From Silene conica (lineage: Eukaryota > Streptophyta > Magnoliopsida > Caryophyllales > Caryophyllaceae), in NCBI GenBank assembly GCA_029255685.2, contig CM055314.2, positions 9,194,399-9,258,398 on the forward strand: a stretch of 64,000 bases of DNA. The letters are read 5' to 3'. Positions 33,337 to 47,194 of the stretch are shown one piece after another. How positions within the stretch are numbered: position 1 is the first letter of the stretch; every line of letters starts with the position of its first letter. The position numbers were made by a program, and so were the translations under genes. The notes under the pieces were generated by a model, which did not search any database, was not told the origin of the DNA, and was given only the letters and a program-made list of their open reading frames with translations.

Positions 33337-36300
33337 ATGGCTCGTACTTGGATGACTTCTGGGAAAAGAGGTGACCCAGAATATGATGTCGGGTTAGCTG
33401 AATTTTATTCATTTGTTAGAGAGAATGTGACAAACACGTCTAGTATAGCGTGCCCTTGTGATATGTGTCTCAATATGAGTTATATGAGTTTGTCAGATGT
33501 ACAAATTCATTTACAAAAGAGAAATTTTAATCCAAAATATAGACGCTGGACTTTTCACGGAGAATCTAGAGTCATAAAAGGAGGAATGGAAGGTAATATT
33601 AATCTCCAATTTAGTGAAAAAGATCCTGTTTTAGTAGAAAATTTAGACCTGGGTATGAATTCGGAGTCGATTGATGAGGCTGATGATAACTCTGAAAATA
33701 TATGGGGAGATTTTTGTGGAGACAATGAGGAAGAAGAGAACTCGTCTATAAATGTCGATGAAGACATTACAGATGATGATGAAGAACTTAATGGAAATAA
33801 TTTCGACGACATAAATGTTGTATTAGAGAAGTTAAAAGATTCAGAGATGCCGTTGTATAAGAGTTGCAAGAAATACACAAAATTGTCGTCGACGGTTAAG
33901 TTGTATAATTTGAAAGCGAAATATGGGTGGAGCGACAAAAGTTTTAATGACCTCCTAGAATTGTTGAAAGACATGCTTCCCGAAGATAACGTCCTTCCGG
34001 ATCGCACCTATGAAGCAAAGAAGATACTTCGAGGAATTGGTATGCAATATGTAAAAATTCATGCATGTCCTAATGATTGTATACTATATCGCAAAGAATA
34101 TGAGAAATGCACACACTGTCCAGTTTGCAAAGAGTGGCGGTATAAAAAGAAGGAGGGGATTCCGGCAAAAGTTTTGTGGTATTTTCCAATAATTCCGAGG
34201 TTGATACGCCTTTTTGCGAATAAGGAAGATGCGAAGCTAATGTCATGGCATAAAAATGCCAAAGCTAATGATGGGAAGTTGAGACACCCGGCCGATGGGT
34301 TAGAGTGGAAGTACATTGATTCTAAGTACCCGGAGTTTGGTAAAGAATCCAGAAATATTCGTCTTGCATTATCAACCGACGGGATGAATCCGTATGGAAA
34401 TTTGAGTAGCCAGCATAGTACTTGGCCGGTGCTTTTAGCTATTTACAACTTACCTCCATATTTGTGCATGAAACGCAAATATTTGATGTTGTCCTTGTTG
34501 ATTTCTGGGCCTAAAGAACCTGGTAACGATATAGATGTATATTTGGCTCCTCTTCTTGATGATTTGAAATTATTATGGGATAAGGGGATACAAGTTTTTG
34601 ATGCCTATCAGAATAACGTATTCAATTTAAAAGCAATGTTATTGTGCACTATATCTGACTTTCCTGCATATGGCAATCTTTGCGGGCATAGTGTACATGG
34701 GAAAGAGGCGTGCCCTCTGTGTGGTGAAGATGTAGATTCTTGCTATTTGACATTTTCTCGAAAGCAGGCCTACTTAGGATATCGTAGGTTTTTAGATAAG
34801 GATCATTCGTATCGAAGGCAACAAAAAGCGTTCAATGGGAAACCCGAACATCGTCCACCTCCTAAGATATTAACGGGAAATGAAGTATATGAAAAGGTAA
34901 AAGATATTCAGATTACATATGGGAAGAAAGGTTCAAAATTGGCGTCTCGTGGTTATAAGAAGATGAGTCCCCTTTTTCAGCAACTTCCTTATTGGCGTGA
35001 CCTCTCTATAAGACACTGCTTAGATGTTATGCATATTGAGAAGAATGTATGTGATAATATCATCAACACTCTTCTCAATGTTCCAAATAAGTCTAAGGAC
35101 AACAAGGCGGCTAGGAAAGATATGATGGATATGAACATTAGGCCTGAGTTAGCACCGGAGGAGAAGGGAACACGTTCGTATTTGCCTCCGGCTGCTCATA
35201 CGCTCTCAAAAAAGGAGAAAATGGAGTTTTGTGAGTGCTTGCATGGTGTTAAAGTTCCTGAGGGATATTCTTCAAATATAAGCAATCTCGTATCAATGCG
35301 AGATCTCAAGCTTACTGGTTTAAAGTCTCATGACTCGCATGCATTGATGCAACAATTACTACCTGTAGCTATTCGTTCCATTTTACCTAAAAAGGTTCGA
35401 TTTGCTATAAGTAGGTTCTGTTTTTTTTTCAATGCCATATGCAACAAAGTAATTGATCCCTCAGAGTTGGACTCCTTGCAAAAACTAATTGTTTCATCTC
35501 TTTGCCAATTTGAAATGTATTTTCCCCCTTCTTTTTTCACGATCATGGTTCATCTAACTGTACACTTGGTTAGAGAGATTAGATACCTTGGGCCAGTTTA
35601 TTTGAGGTATCAATATCCGTTCGAAAGATTGATGAAAGTGTATAAGTCATATACTTCTAATAGATATCGGCCCGAAGGGTGTATTGCTGAGCGTGCAATT
35701 ATTGATGAAGCACTTTCTTTTTGTTATACTCACTTATCCAATGCAGAATTACTTGGGGTTCCTAAGGGCCGGCATAGTGAGTGGATGATGGGCAAAGGGC
35801 TTAGAGGTCATGTTTGTCAAGATATGGCAACAGAGAAGTGGCATACTGCACATACATATGTCCTTCACAATGATGATGAGGTACAACCATACATCGAAGA
35901 ACACATGGTATTCTTAAGAGATAAGCATCGAAATAAAAGCGAGAAGTGGATTGCAAGTGAGCATAATAAGACTTTTAGAGTTTGGTTTAAGAGTCTAATC
36001 ATTGAATACTTGCAAGAATTTCCAGAAGCTGTCTCTTCCAGATTAAAAAGACTTTGTTATGGGCCTGATATTTCCGCCTCTTCTTATACTGGTTATGCCG
36101 TAAATGGTTGTACGTTTTATACTCTTAAGCAAGATGAAATGAGTACAATGCAAAACAGTGGGGTTTGTGTGGAAGCAGAAGCAATGCACTTTGCTAGTTC
36201 GAAAGATAAAAATCCAATTTTGGGTAAAATGCATTACTATGGAGTTATTGAGGAGATTTGGGAGTTGAATTACAGGGAATTCCAAATTCCTATATTTGGT

Positions 36301-36669
36301 TGCAAGTGGATTGATAGTAACAATGGCATTCGCAAGGATGAATTAGGATTCACGTTGGTCAATCTTGATAAAGTCGGTCATAAGGAAGACCCTTTCATAT
36401 TAGCCACTCAAGCAAAGCAAGTGTTCTATGTAACGGATCCAGTGGATAAAAATTGGTCGGTTGTTTTAGCAGTACGGGGTAGGCGTGCACTGGATACTTG
36501 TGATGAAGATGTTGTATTTGAGGGCTTTGATCATCAGTTATCGCGGTTCGACGACATTGATATTGCTAATCCCTCAAGCTTATATGCACGTGATGATCAC
36601 ACTGAGGGGATATGGATTAACAGTGACTCCAATCCAAAAAAACGTCCTCGTGATGTTGATATAGATTAG
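33337..36669 (+). CDS. CACTA transposase, Tnp2 type (1110 aa, intact)
   Basis: A single uninterrupted frame. N-terminal transposase-associated domain (MARTWMTSGKRGDPEY, CPCDMCLN, about residues 1-75), acidic linker (95-165), Tnp2 core (about 200-650) with CPNDCILYRKEYEKCTHCPVC, LALSTDGMNPYGNLSSQHST, WPVLLAIYNLPPYLCM, GHSVHGKEACPLCGED and RHCLDVMHIEKNVCDN, then DUF4218-like (PFERLMKVYKSYTSNRYRPE) and DUF4216-like (FGCKWIDSNNGIRKDELGF) domains. It cuts CACTA termini and integrates them with 3-bp duplications. The domain set and length are typical of complete proteins. The start is the first Met, after an AT-rich stretch. Confidence 0.95.
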   Translation: MARTWMTSGKRGDPEYDVGLAEFYSFVRENVTNTSSIACPCDMCLNMSYMSLSDVQIHLQKRNFNPKYRRWTFHGESRVIKGGMEGNINLQFSEKDPVLVENLDLGMNSESIDEADDNSENIWGDFCGDNEEEENSSINVDEDITDDDEELNGNNFDDINVVLEKLKDSEMPLYKSCKKYTKLSSTVKLYNLKAKYGWSDKSFNDLLELLKDMLPEDNVLPDRTYEAKKILRGIGMQYVKIHACPNDCILYRKEYEKCTHCPVCKEWRYKKKEGIPAKVLWYFPIIPRLIRLFANKEDAKLMSWHKNAKANDGKLRHPADGLEWKYIDSKYPEFGKESRNIRLALSTDGMNPYGNLSSQHSTWPVLLAIYNLPPYLCMKRKYLMLSLLISGPKEPGNDIDVYLAPLLDDLKLLWDKGIQVFDAYQNNVFNLKAMLLCTISDFPAYGNLCGHSVHGKEACPLCGEDVDSCYLTFSRKQAYLGYRRFLDKDHSYRRQQKAFNGKPEHRPPPKILTGNEVYEKVKDIQITYGKKGSKLASRGYKKMSPLFQQLPYWRDLSIRHCLDVMHIEKNVCDNIINTLLNVPNKSKDNKAARKDMMDMNIRPELAPEEKGTRSYLPPAAHTLSKKEKMEFCECLHGVKVPEGYSSNISNLVSMRDLKLTGLKSHDSHALMQQLLPVAIRSILPKKVRFAISRFCFFFNAICNKVIDPSELDSLQKLIVSSLCQFEMYFPPSFFTIMVHLTVHLVREIRYLGPVYLRYQYPFERLMKVYKSYTSNRYRPEGCIAERAIIDEALSFCYTHLSNAELLGVPKGRHSEWMMGKGLRGHVCQDMATEKWHTAHTYVLHNDDEVQPYIEEHMVFLRDKHRNKSEKWIASEHNKTFRVWFKSLIIEYLQEFPEAVSSRLKRLCYGPDISASSYTGYAVNGCTFYTLKQDEMSTMQNSGVCVEAEAMHFASSKDKNPILGKMHYYGVIEEIWELNYREFQIPIFGCKWIDSNNGIRKDELGFTLVNLDKVGHKEDPFILATQAKQVFYVTDPVDKNWSVVLAVRGRRALDTCDEDVVFEGFDHQLSRFDDIDIANPSSLYARDDHTEGIWINSDSNPKKRPRDVDID

Positions 36670-38157
36670 TAGACATAGTCAAATTTATATGTACTGTTTA
36701 TTTCATTTTTTATTATATTTTGCAGCTGGCTTTAGCTGACATTTGGATTTATGAAGTAGTAGATTTCTTAATTTTTCAGTGTTTTTTTAATTAAAATATC
36801 GCTCCTCCTGATGCTTCTCTTAACTTTATTTTTTGATAAAATGTGAATGTATATATATATATATCAAAAAAGGAGGATAAGAATTACAAAGCTACTATAA
36901 TCTGATTAGTACAAATTCTGTTCTGGTTTTCAGTTCTGTAAGGTTTGGTAATGAGGTAGTTGGTGATCTGCACTCCGTACCAGCTCTGCACATAGTCCAG
37001 CATTCCAATTACTCCACATTGCAGGGGACCAATCAACCACAGTAAGTTTCATTCTGACCCATTCATACCCCTTCTTGATGCTGTACTTATTCTGATTGTC
37101 TGTCCAGATGCTGTCCTGCGTGTGTATACTACTGTATGGTTGCCTTCTTTATGCACTTCTTACTGCTGGTTTCTATTGGTATATGCTATTCTGCTGTCAC
37201 TGCAAGTCTGTTTGTTGCTGCCGAGTGCTATATATCCTTTCAAGTTTTGGCTGTAGTTTGCGGTTGTTCTTGCTGCGTATTGTAGCTGTTTCTGTGTTGT
37301 CGCCTCTGCACTATTTGATAAGGGAAGCTAGGGTTGGGCTGGTGCAGTGCTGCATACCTGAATGAGTATGTGGTCTGGTGCACGGGCTGCATACCTGAAT
37401 ACGTGTGGTATGTGGTCTGGTGCACGGGCTGTAGTCAGAATACGTGTGGTATGTGGTCTGGTGCACGGGCTGCATACCTGAATGAGTATATTAAGTTCTG
37501 AAGCACACGGCAGAACAGCAGGTAGTGTTGTGGCAGCATTATTGGGTCTGAGTGTTGAAACTCAGGAAATAAGGCTACTGATTTTTTTTTATTGAGAACA
37601 CAGAAGAGTGACTGAAGTGGTATAGTTGTATGGAGTACTGGACTACTGGAGTTAAATATGGTTTTTTTATTGGCTGGCAGTTCCTGGACTATTCAGTTGA
37701 AGTTTTGTTGTTGGCTGGGCAAGATGTTTTTATTTATCAGTTGAGTTGTGCTCGTCTCCAGAGCCCTACATTGCTCTCCTTTTTTTATTCATCAGTTTTA
37801 TGGTGATAGGTTTTTAGAGTACTATTACATTGAGAATTACCACTGGTTTGGGGATGAATTGAATGTTCATTTATTCAGAGTAGTGGTACCATAATTGTCG
37901 GAGTCAAACTTTTAGACGTGCTTAAAATGATGCCGATTTTATTTAACTACATCCCATCTGTGTGTTTCTATACTTTGTAAATGAATGCTTGCTTGTAAGT
38001 TTTCTGGGTATAATTGTTACTCGGTTGAAGTGAAGGAAAAGGCTTTGAAAGGTGTAACAGTTAAATTGTTTTGTGTTTGAGTATAACCAGTTTACCTCAC
38101 TTGGCTTTTACTCTAATTTACTAATATATTGGTACATGAAAATACGCGCATACCCCG
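36670..38157 (+). other. CACTA-1 region between the two genes
   Basis: No gene recognised. Contains an (AT)n run near 36848-36864 and a three-copy tandem repeat at about 37350-37490 (unit about 45-50 bp, with GGTCTGGTGCACGGGCTG). The rest is low-complexity, T-rich sequence. Confidence 0.55.
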
Positions 38158-38751
38158 TTACAGAGCCGGACATTTGACAGCGGCATTTCTAGGAAGTGTA
38201 TATTCATCGGGGTTCTTCCCTGCACCCTGCTTGATATTATAAGTAACCAAATAAAGATCATTGTGAAATTGAATTTCTTCATGGAAATCATGCTTTTTCA
38301 GTATCTCATCTCGTCTCTTTAAATCGCACATTACTGAGACCTACCCTTTGTCTAAGGAGGGGCTCCTGTTACATCAGAAAGTGAAAACCTTGTCCTCTAA
38401 AGAACCATTAGGTACTGTAATTCTTTTCTCATTAGGTACTGTAATTCTTTTCTTAAGTTTACACCCAGGATTTATGCCAAACCTACCATATAGTGAGTTC
38501 ATCAGCAGTTTATATATTAATGATAATGATTCATTCCCCTCTTGCTTTGCTTTTGTCCGTCTATCAAACATATCGCTAATATATCCACCGAAAGGGCTTT
38601 CCATCTTTTTGAATATGTAACCCTTAATTGGAGAGATCTTATAGCCAATTTGTTTTGCATACTTCAATTCTTCTGAAAAGTAGACACCAGTAAACTTACC
38701 TATAGGGAAGATCAGAGTATTTGTTATAGGATGCCTATATGGAAGAAAGGG
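38158..38751 (-). pseudogene. Fragment of mitochondrial-plasmid-type DNA polymerase B
   Basis: Minus strand: LPYRHPITNTLIFPIGKF, then YFSEELKYAKQIGYKISP and KGYIFKKMESPFGGYI, then the polymerase B motif KLLMNSLYGRFGINP; after a frame change, NPDEYTLPRNAAVKCPAL to a stop. The KxxxNSxYGRFG signature with these flanks fits the protein-primed family B polymerases of plant mitochondrial linear plasmids. Exonuclease motifs and the YxDTD catalytic motif are missing, and a small internal duplication (the encoded KKRITVPNEKRITVPN) is present. It lies antisense directly against the Ulp1-like gene and is not functional. Confidence 0.75.
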
Positions 38752-38761
38752 TCTCTTTAAG

Positions 38762-40437
38762 TCCTACGTGATGGTTTTAAAAAAGTCACAATCAAGAGAG
38801 TCTACAAGGGGTTCGAAAAAGCTTTATTGCCTGTTCCCGTTGGTGACTTGGAGATATTAAATGGTGCTAAGGACTCATTTGTTCAATGGCCACAAAAGCA
38901 TATTCATACTCCTAATGAGGTAATTTCAATTGTTGGCATAAAGAGGCATGTATAGTTCAAATTCATTTTGAATTGCTGTGAAATATTTCTATTTTTTGCA
39001 TCTTTCTTACAGAAAAATATGGGAGAAGAACAGACACCGGAACGAACCAATTCTACAAAACCAAAGTGTATGTCTTTAGACCCAACAACATCAACCAGTT
39101 TTCTTGGTGTGAAAGTTAGTCTCGAGTTCAGGCAAAAGTGGAGAACCTTGTCATTGAAGAAGTTGGCAAATGAGGCTCGCGTGTTAAAGACAAGTGCAAC
39201 GATGATTAATGTGGATATAGATGAGCATGTACTACACCATAAACAGAAATGCATGCTTAACTATGAAGATCTTATTCATTGGTGTGATGAAGAAAAGATA
39301 AGTGCCTCCCACATTGCTTTGTTCATGAGGTTTGGTTACTCTTCAAATACTTTTTCTACCAATTAAACCCCATTGATTTTATAGTGATTGTGCATTCAGC
39401 AATTATCTTTTTTCTTTGTGGTAGGTATTTGACTGAACTAGTAGTGAGTAATCAATGTACAAGTTCATATGGATTCTTGTGCCCCACATCATTGTCCAAG
39501 TTTGCTAGTTTTGAAAATGAAGATAACCGGCCAGACTATATTGCTAAGGCTATGACATGTACGAGTTGTGAAAGAGGTCGAAAGCTTATTTTTGCTCCAT
39601 ATTTTGAAGGGTATGTACCTTTGTTTTTTCAAACTAGCTATACTAACTATATTATTTAATGCTACTTATTGATATTGATACATTGTTAACTTTATAAATG
39701 GTAGTGATCATTGGATGTTGGCTGCTATCAATCCAAAGGATAATGTAGTATATTGGTGTGATCCACTTGGAATTCGAGAGCCTCGTAAATTATTGAAGGA
39801 TACAATTAATATGTAAGTTTAGCATGTATATGATTTAAGAAATTTCAATTGTCAAGTATATTTACATTTACTTTATTTCGTAAAATAACTATAGTTAGGC
39901 GTTTATAACATATATTTAACACAGGGCAATTACGAAGATAAGTTCTATGGATCCTGAAAAATGTCAACAAAAAGAGTTTGAATGGAAAATAATAAAGGTA
40001 TCTCTCGCTCTAACTAATAATCTTGTTATCTCCTAAATAATTATATATAGTAGTTTATGTTTTATTGTTATGACTTTCTTGTTTATAAGTTGTAGTCAAA
40101 TTCACATGATTTCGATTTTAGTGTCCTACGCAGCCCGTTGGAAGCGTCTTATGTGGATATTACGTCTGCCGATATATGTTGGAGATCATTAGAGGACGAT
40201 ATATTAATATTATGCCAAGTGTACGTGTTTTATTGTTTTTTGGCCGCAATATTTACTTATTTTGATATAAATTACACGCCTTGTGTAAATGATTGTAATT
40301 GTGTCTTTTGTTTCTATGTATAGTTCATGTTTAAGGCACCAAAGACATACTCAGTTGATCAAATTGACGAGGTGCGGGACATTTGGGCAACATATGTATT
40401 GCAGTTTCAGGCGCAAAGATTTGAAGGAAGCGTTTAA
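38762..40437 (+). CDS. Ulp1-like (C48 peptidase) second gene of CACTA-1, spliced
   Basis: Exons by splice signals and frame: about 38762-38919, 39013-39329, 39425-39610, 39705-39812, 39925-39997, 40122-40220 and 40324-40437 (TAA). All junctions are GT...AG and keep phase. The peptidase signature is complete: His in DHWMLAAI, Asp in YWCDPLG, Gln and Cys in CPTQPVGSVLCGYYVC. This is the SUMO-protease-like domain found in the second gene of many plant CACTA elements. Upstream exons are missing or not recognised; the polymerase fragment abuts the first visible exon, so the 5' end may have been replaced. The exact first exon is uncertain. Confidence 0.75.
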
Positions 40438-40729
40438 AGTATACAAACGGATTGTATCTAGATAGCTTCAAATTTTGTAAGTTGTGTTGAACTTATATTA
40501 TAGTTCGTATTTTATAGAAACAAACTTATTGCTTTTTTTCGAAAATGTAGGAGATGATATATTTAAGTTAATGAAACAACATATTGTTGTCAAAAATTTG
40601 TTCTTTTGTTCTTTTGTTCGTTAATTGGTAGTACGTGCTTGTGGTTTGTATAGTCGTTTGGTACTGTGTTGTTGTCTCATTGCTGCCATATGGGGGTATG
40701 TGACTACTGCTGCGTTTATTGGCTATACA

Positions 40730-41211
40730 GGACGGTTTTAAATGGCTTGCGGTAATTGTGCGAGCATTTAAAATGGCTTGCGATAATTGTTTTAAATTGG
40801 CTATACAGGACGGTTTTGTTCATAAGTGTCCTAAAATTCACCTTTTAAAATTATGTCAGCATGTTAAAAACAAGACGGTTCAAAACTACAACCGTCCTCC
40901 TTAAAAACATCAAAGAAGACGGTTCTATATGCAACCGTCCTCTTTCATATATATACAAAGAAGACGGTTCAAATTACAACCGTCCTCTTTGATATATACA
41001 AAGAGGACGGTTCAAATTACAACCGTCCTCTTTGATATATACAAAGAGGACGGTTCAAATTACAACCGTCCTCTTTGATATATACAAAGAGGACGGTTTG
41101 ACTTTTTTTCAACCGTCCTCTTAGGCAACGAGGACGGGGGAATTTAGGACGGTTCATTTTAGATTTGAGGACGGTTTTGAACCGTCCTCGTAGGCCATTT
41201 TTGTAGTAGTG
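40730..41211. repeat. Right terminal repeat and sub-terminal dyads of CACTA-1
   Basis: Series of GAGGACGGTT ... AACCGTCCTC pairs, three of them almost identical tandem units with TTTGATATATACAAAGAGGACG between. Ends TTTTTGTAGTAGTG. The right array is denser than the left. Confidence 0.88.
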
Positions 41212-42372
41212 TAAGTTCAGGTAATTAATCAAAGTTCATATCTTTATATGTTTAATTGATTTTATTTGCTAAGTTTGATGATGGGTTTGCATTCTTTCTG
41301 TTAATTATTGAGTTTATTTTCTGGAATTTGATTAATTTGTTGTTTGTATAATTAGGATGTAAAATTTTGATTAATCTGTGTAATTTTGGACACTTACAAA
41401 GATTAATTACAATCCGCTCGACTAGATAGGCGAGTGCTTCTAGTTAAGTTAAGATTCGACTTGGAAAAGAAAACCTTATACACTCTGTACTAGCAGCAGC
41501 TATATAAACGAGTCTTTCATAAACTGGAAACCTTTCTAATGCCTAATGCATAAGATGAATAATACAATTATCATACAGCTGCTTTGAAATTAAAAATTAT
41601 TATCTTCAATAGTGTGTGAAAAAAGATGCATACATGGGAAGAAGCACTATAACAAATAATGGGTAAACGTGCCTGTATCGACACAAACATTCATTTTCGT
41701 CAAAGCAAACATCCTTTTGATCCCTTCTACCTTTTCTCTTGCACTGTCAGACCATGCATTCATGGTTTTCTGTTTGAATATTTCTGTCTCGGAGTAATTA
41801 AGAAGTATTTAATGTGCATTGACAGAGAATTGGTGATTGGCTTGCTGCTAATTTTAAAAGTAATGAAGGCATTGACCTTCTGAAGGACAAGCAAGCCCTT
41901 CAGCGTCTTACAGAGACTACAGACTACTGAGAGAGCCAAGATGGAGCTGTTATCTCTAACGTAGGCAAACATAAGGTTTGTTATCTGTCACTATAGTTGC
42001 TTTTAAGCTAGTGTTGTACAATATTTGCATCAACCTGGCTTGTTAAATCACGTGTCTCTCTAGTTTGCCTTTCATTATGGCAACTGTTGATGGCCCCAAG
42101 CACATTGAGACCACCTTGACGAGAGCAAAATTTCAGGAGCTGTGCTCTAACCTTCTTGACAGGTAATTAATCCTTCTGCTTGATTTCCTGATCTTAGATT
42201 TTGGTCTTTATATCTTCTTGACAGGAGCTGTGCTCTAACCTTCTTGGCAGGTAATTAACTACTGCTACTCTAAGCTCAGGTAATTAATCAAAGTTCATAT
42301 CTTTATATCTTTAATTGATTTTATTTGCTAAGTGTGATGATGGGTTTGCAGTTTTTCTGTTAATTATTAAGT
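41212..42372. repeat. Direct repeat of about 100-130 bp, two copies
   Basis: 41212-41340 and 42274-42372 share TAAGYTCAGGTAATTAATCA and the sequence after it with few differences. One copy directly abuts the right end of CACTA-1; the other lies upstream of the kinase fragment. Confidence 0.8.
41826..42162 (+). pseudogene. Chloroplast-type Hsp70 gene fragment (two exons)
   Basis: Exon 41826-41975 reads [19 protein letters not shown] then [13 protein letters not shown]; exon 42064-42162 reads [20 protein letters not shown] then [13 protein letters not shown]. The two are separated by a GT...AG intron. The [17 protein letters not shown] block matches plastid stromal Hsp70. A 7-base duplication (ACAGACT) breaks the first exon, and an in-frame TAG follows. 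Only part of the ATPase-domain region is present. Pieces of the second exon end are repeated at about 42226-42252. Confidence 0.8.
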
Positions 42373-42699
42373 TTATCCTCTTTTAAATCGGTAAAAGCAT
42401 CTTTGTATTATTGGGACAAAGCGCACCTTTCAGGTCATTCGCACTAGGGCAATGTTGTTGTCCTTGTTGGTGCCAGTTTTTATGTTTTTAGTGGCTTTTT
42501 GTGGAGTTTAATTTGTTTTTATGCTGTTCGTATTCTACGGAATATTGGTTGATGTTGTTGAATTCCAGAAGGTGTGAGTGATTGTCATGAAACTGTGGTG
42601 ACTGATATACATGATTAGTCTTGAATGATTGTGCCATTTGATTTGATTGAAATATAGAGAAGACTGTCAAAGTTTGCATTTTGATCTTGTTGCGTCGTA

Positions 42700-45928
<3,229 letters not shown>

Positions 45929-46219
45929 CCAAAGAGTTATGAGTGTGGCTATTATGTTAAGAAGTGGATGTATGATATTACTATAAGGTACTCAACATTG
46001 GAGGACGACTTAGAAAAGGTATATTATTGATCTCTTGTCTCGAATTGTTTGAATTTTTATGTATATTTATAAATATTGTTCGTAATCTTTAATTGCCTAA
46101 GCTCCCTTCCTAATAATCTGTGTTCTTTTACGTAGTGTATTTCAGGTTCGCAAATGACAATTGCACAAATAAACGAGGTTCGAGAGCTTTGGTCGCTTTA
46201 TTGTGCAAAAAACGTTTAG
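45929..46219 (+). pseudogene. C-terminal exons of the CACTA-2 Ulp1-like gene
   Basis: 45929-46018 reads PKSYECGYYVKKWMYDITIR and onwards; 46136-46219 reads CISGSQMTIAQINEVRELWS then LYCAKNV and TAG. They correspond in order to the last exons of the CACTA-1 gene (CGYYVC ... VDQIDEVRDIWATYV). The peptidase Cys is kept; the His and Asp exons are missing upstream. Confidence 0.8.
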
Positions 46220-46548
46220 TTTATGTATGGTTTAATTTCTAGAAATTATTATATAGTGTGTTAGACTACTTTTATGCATGGATGCTTAGTCAAATATTGT
46301 AGTAGTATACGTTTTAAACTACTTTGAATGGACGAAATTGTAATACGCTATGATATTTTTTTGGTATAATATATAGTTGGGTTTGAATTCTTGGAAGGCA
46401 TGAGATGCACGGTTATTATTTGTATATTGATTCAGTTTGCAGGTCTTTTTATAGTGTATGAATGTAAACATCACAAATAGGTTTGCAACTAAAAACGATG
46501 TAATCACACATTATTAACATCGGTTTGAAACTAAAAACGATGTAATTC
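46220..46548. other. AT-rich stretch before the sub-terminal array
   Basis: No gene, repeat or signal recognised between the end of the Ulp1-like exon and the dyad array. Confidence 0.6.
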
Positions 46549-47194
46549 AGACACTATCAACATCGCTTTTCACTTATAATCGATGCTAATGGTATACTAT
46601 TAACATCCCTTTTCACTTATAACCGATGATAATGGTATACTATTAACATCGCTTTTCACTTATAACCGAAGCTAATGGTATACTATTAATATCACTTTTC
46701 ACTTATAACGATGCTAATGGTATACAATTAACATCGCTTTTCACTTATAACCGGAGCTAATGGTATACTATTAACATCACTTTTCACTTATAACGATGCT
46801 AATGGTATACAATTAACATCGCTTTTCACTTATAACCGAAGCTAATGGTATACTATTAACATCACTTTTCACTTATAACGATGCTAATGGTATACAATTA
46901 ACATCGCTTTTCACTTATAACCGATGATAATGGTATACTATTAACATCGCTTTCCACTTATAACCGATGCTAATGGTATACAATTAACACCGCTTTTCAC
47001 TTATAACCGATGATAATGGTATACTATTAACATCGCTTTTCACTTATAACCGATGCTAATGGTATACTATTAACATCGCTTTTAGAAACGATGTAAAGGG
47101 AAAAGTACTCTAAATGTCGCCCCCAGATACATCGCCAAAAAGCGATGTAAATGAGCCAAAATAAGCGATGTCAATGAGCCTTTTTCTACTAGTG
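46549..47194. repeat. Sub-terminal dyad array and right terminus of CACTA-2
   Basis: About 12 tandem units of 43-44 bp. Each contains a quasi-palindrome CGATG-TAATGGTATAC-TATTAACATCG centred on GTATAC, separated by CTTTTCACTTATAAC. Then come unrelated ACATCGC dyads and the terminus CTTTTTCTACTAGTG. The array is typical of transposase-accessory binding sites. The flank TTC (47195-47197) would be the 3-bp target duplication. Confidence 0.85.

Larger units (their letters stand above)
30550..41211 (+). mobile_element. CACTA DNA transposon (CACTA-1, 10.7 kb)
   Basis: Left end CACTACTACAAA, right end the inverted TTTGTAGTAGTG; at least 12 terminal bp match. Both ends carry sub-terminal arrays of GGACGGTT/AACCGTCC dyads. 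Inside are an intact Tnp2-type transposase gene and a multi-exon Ulp1-like gene, the two genes usual for plant CACTA elements, plus captured foreign fragments. The 3-bp flanks (GTC left, TAA right) do not match, so the insertion site has been rearranged. Confidence 0.93.

Noticed and set aside
37096-37425. Small ORFs between the CACTA genes
   Set aside because: Cys/Leu-rich translation of T/G-rich DNA and of the tandem repeat at 37350-37490; no homology recognised and no splice or start context.
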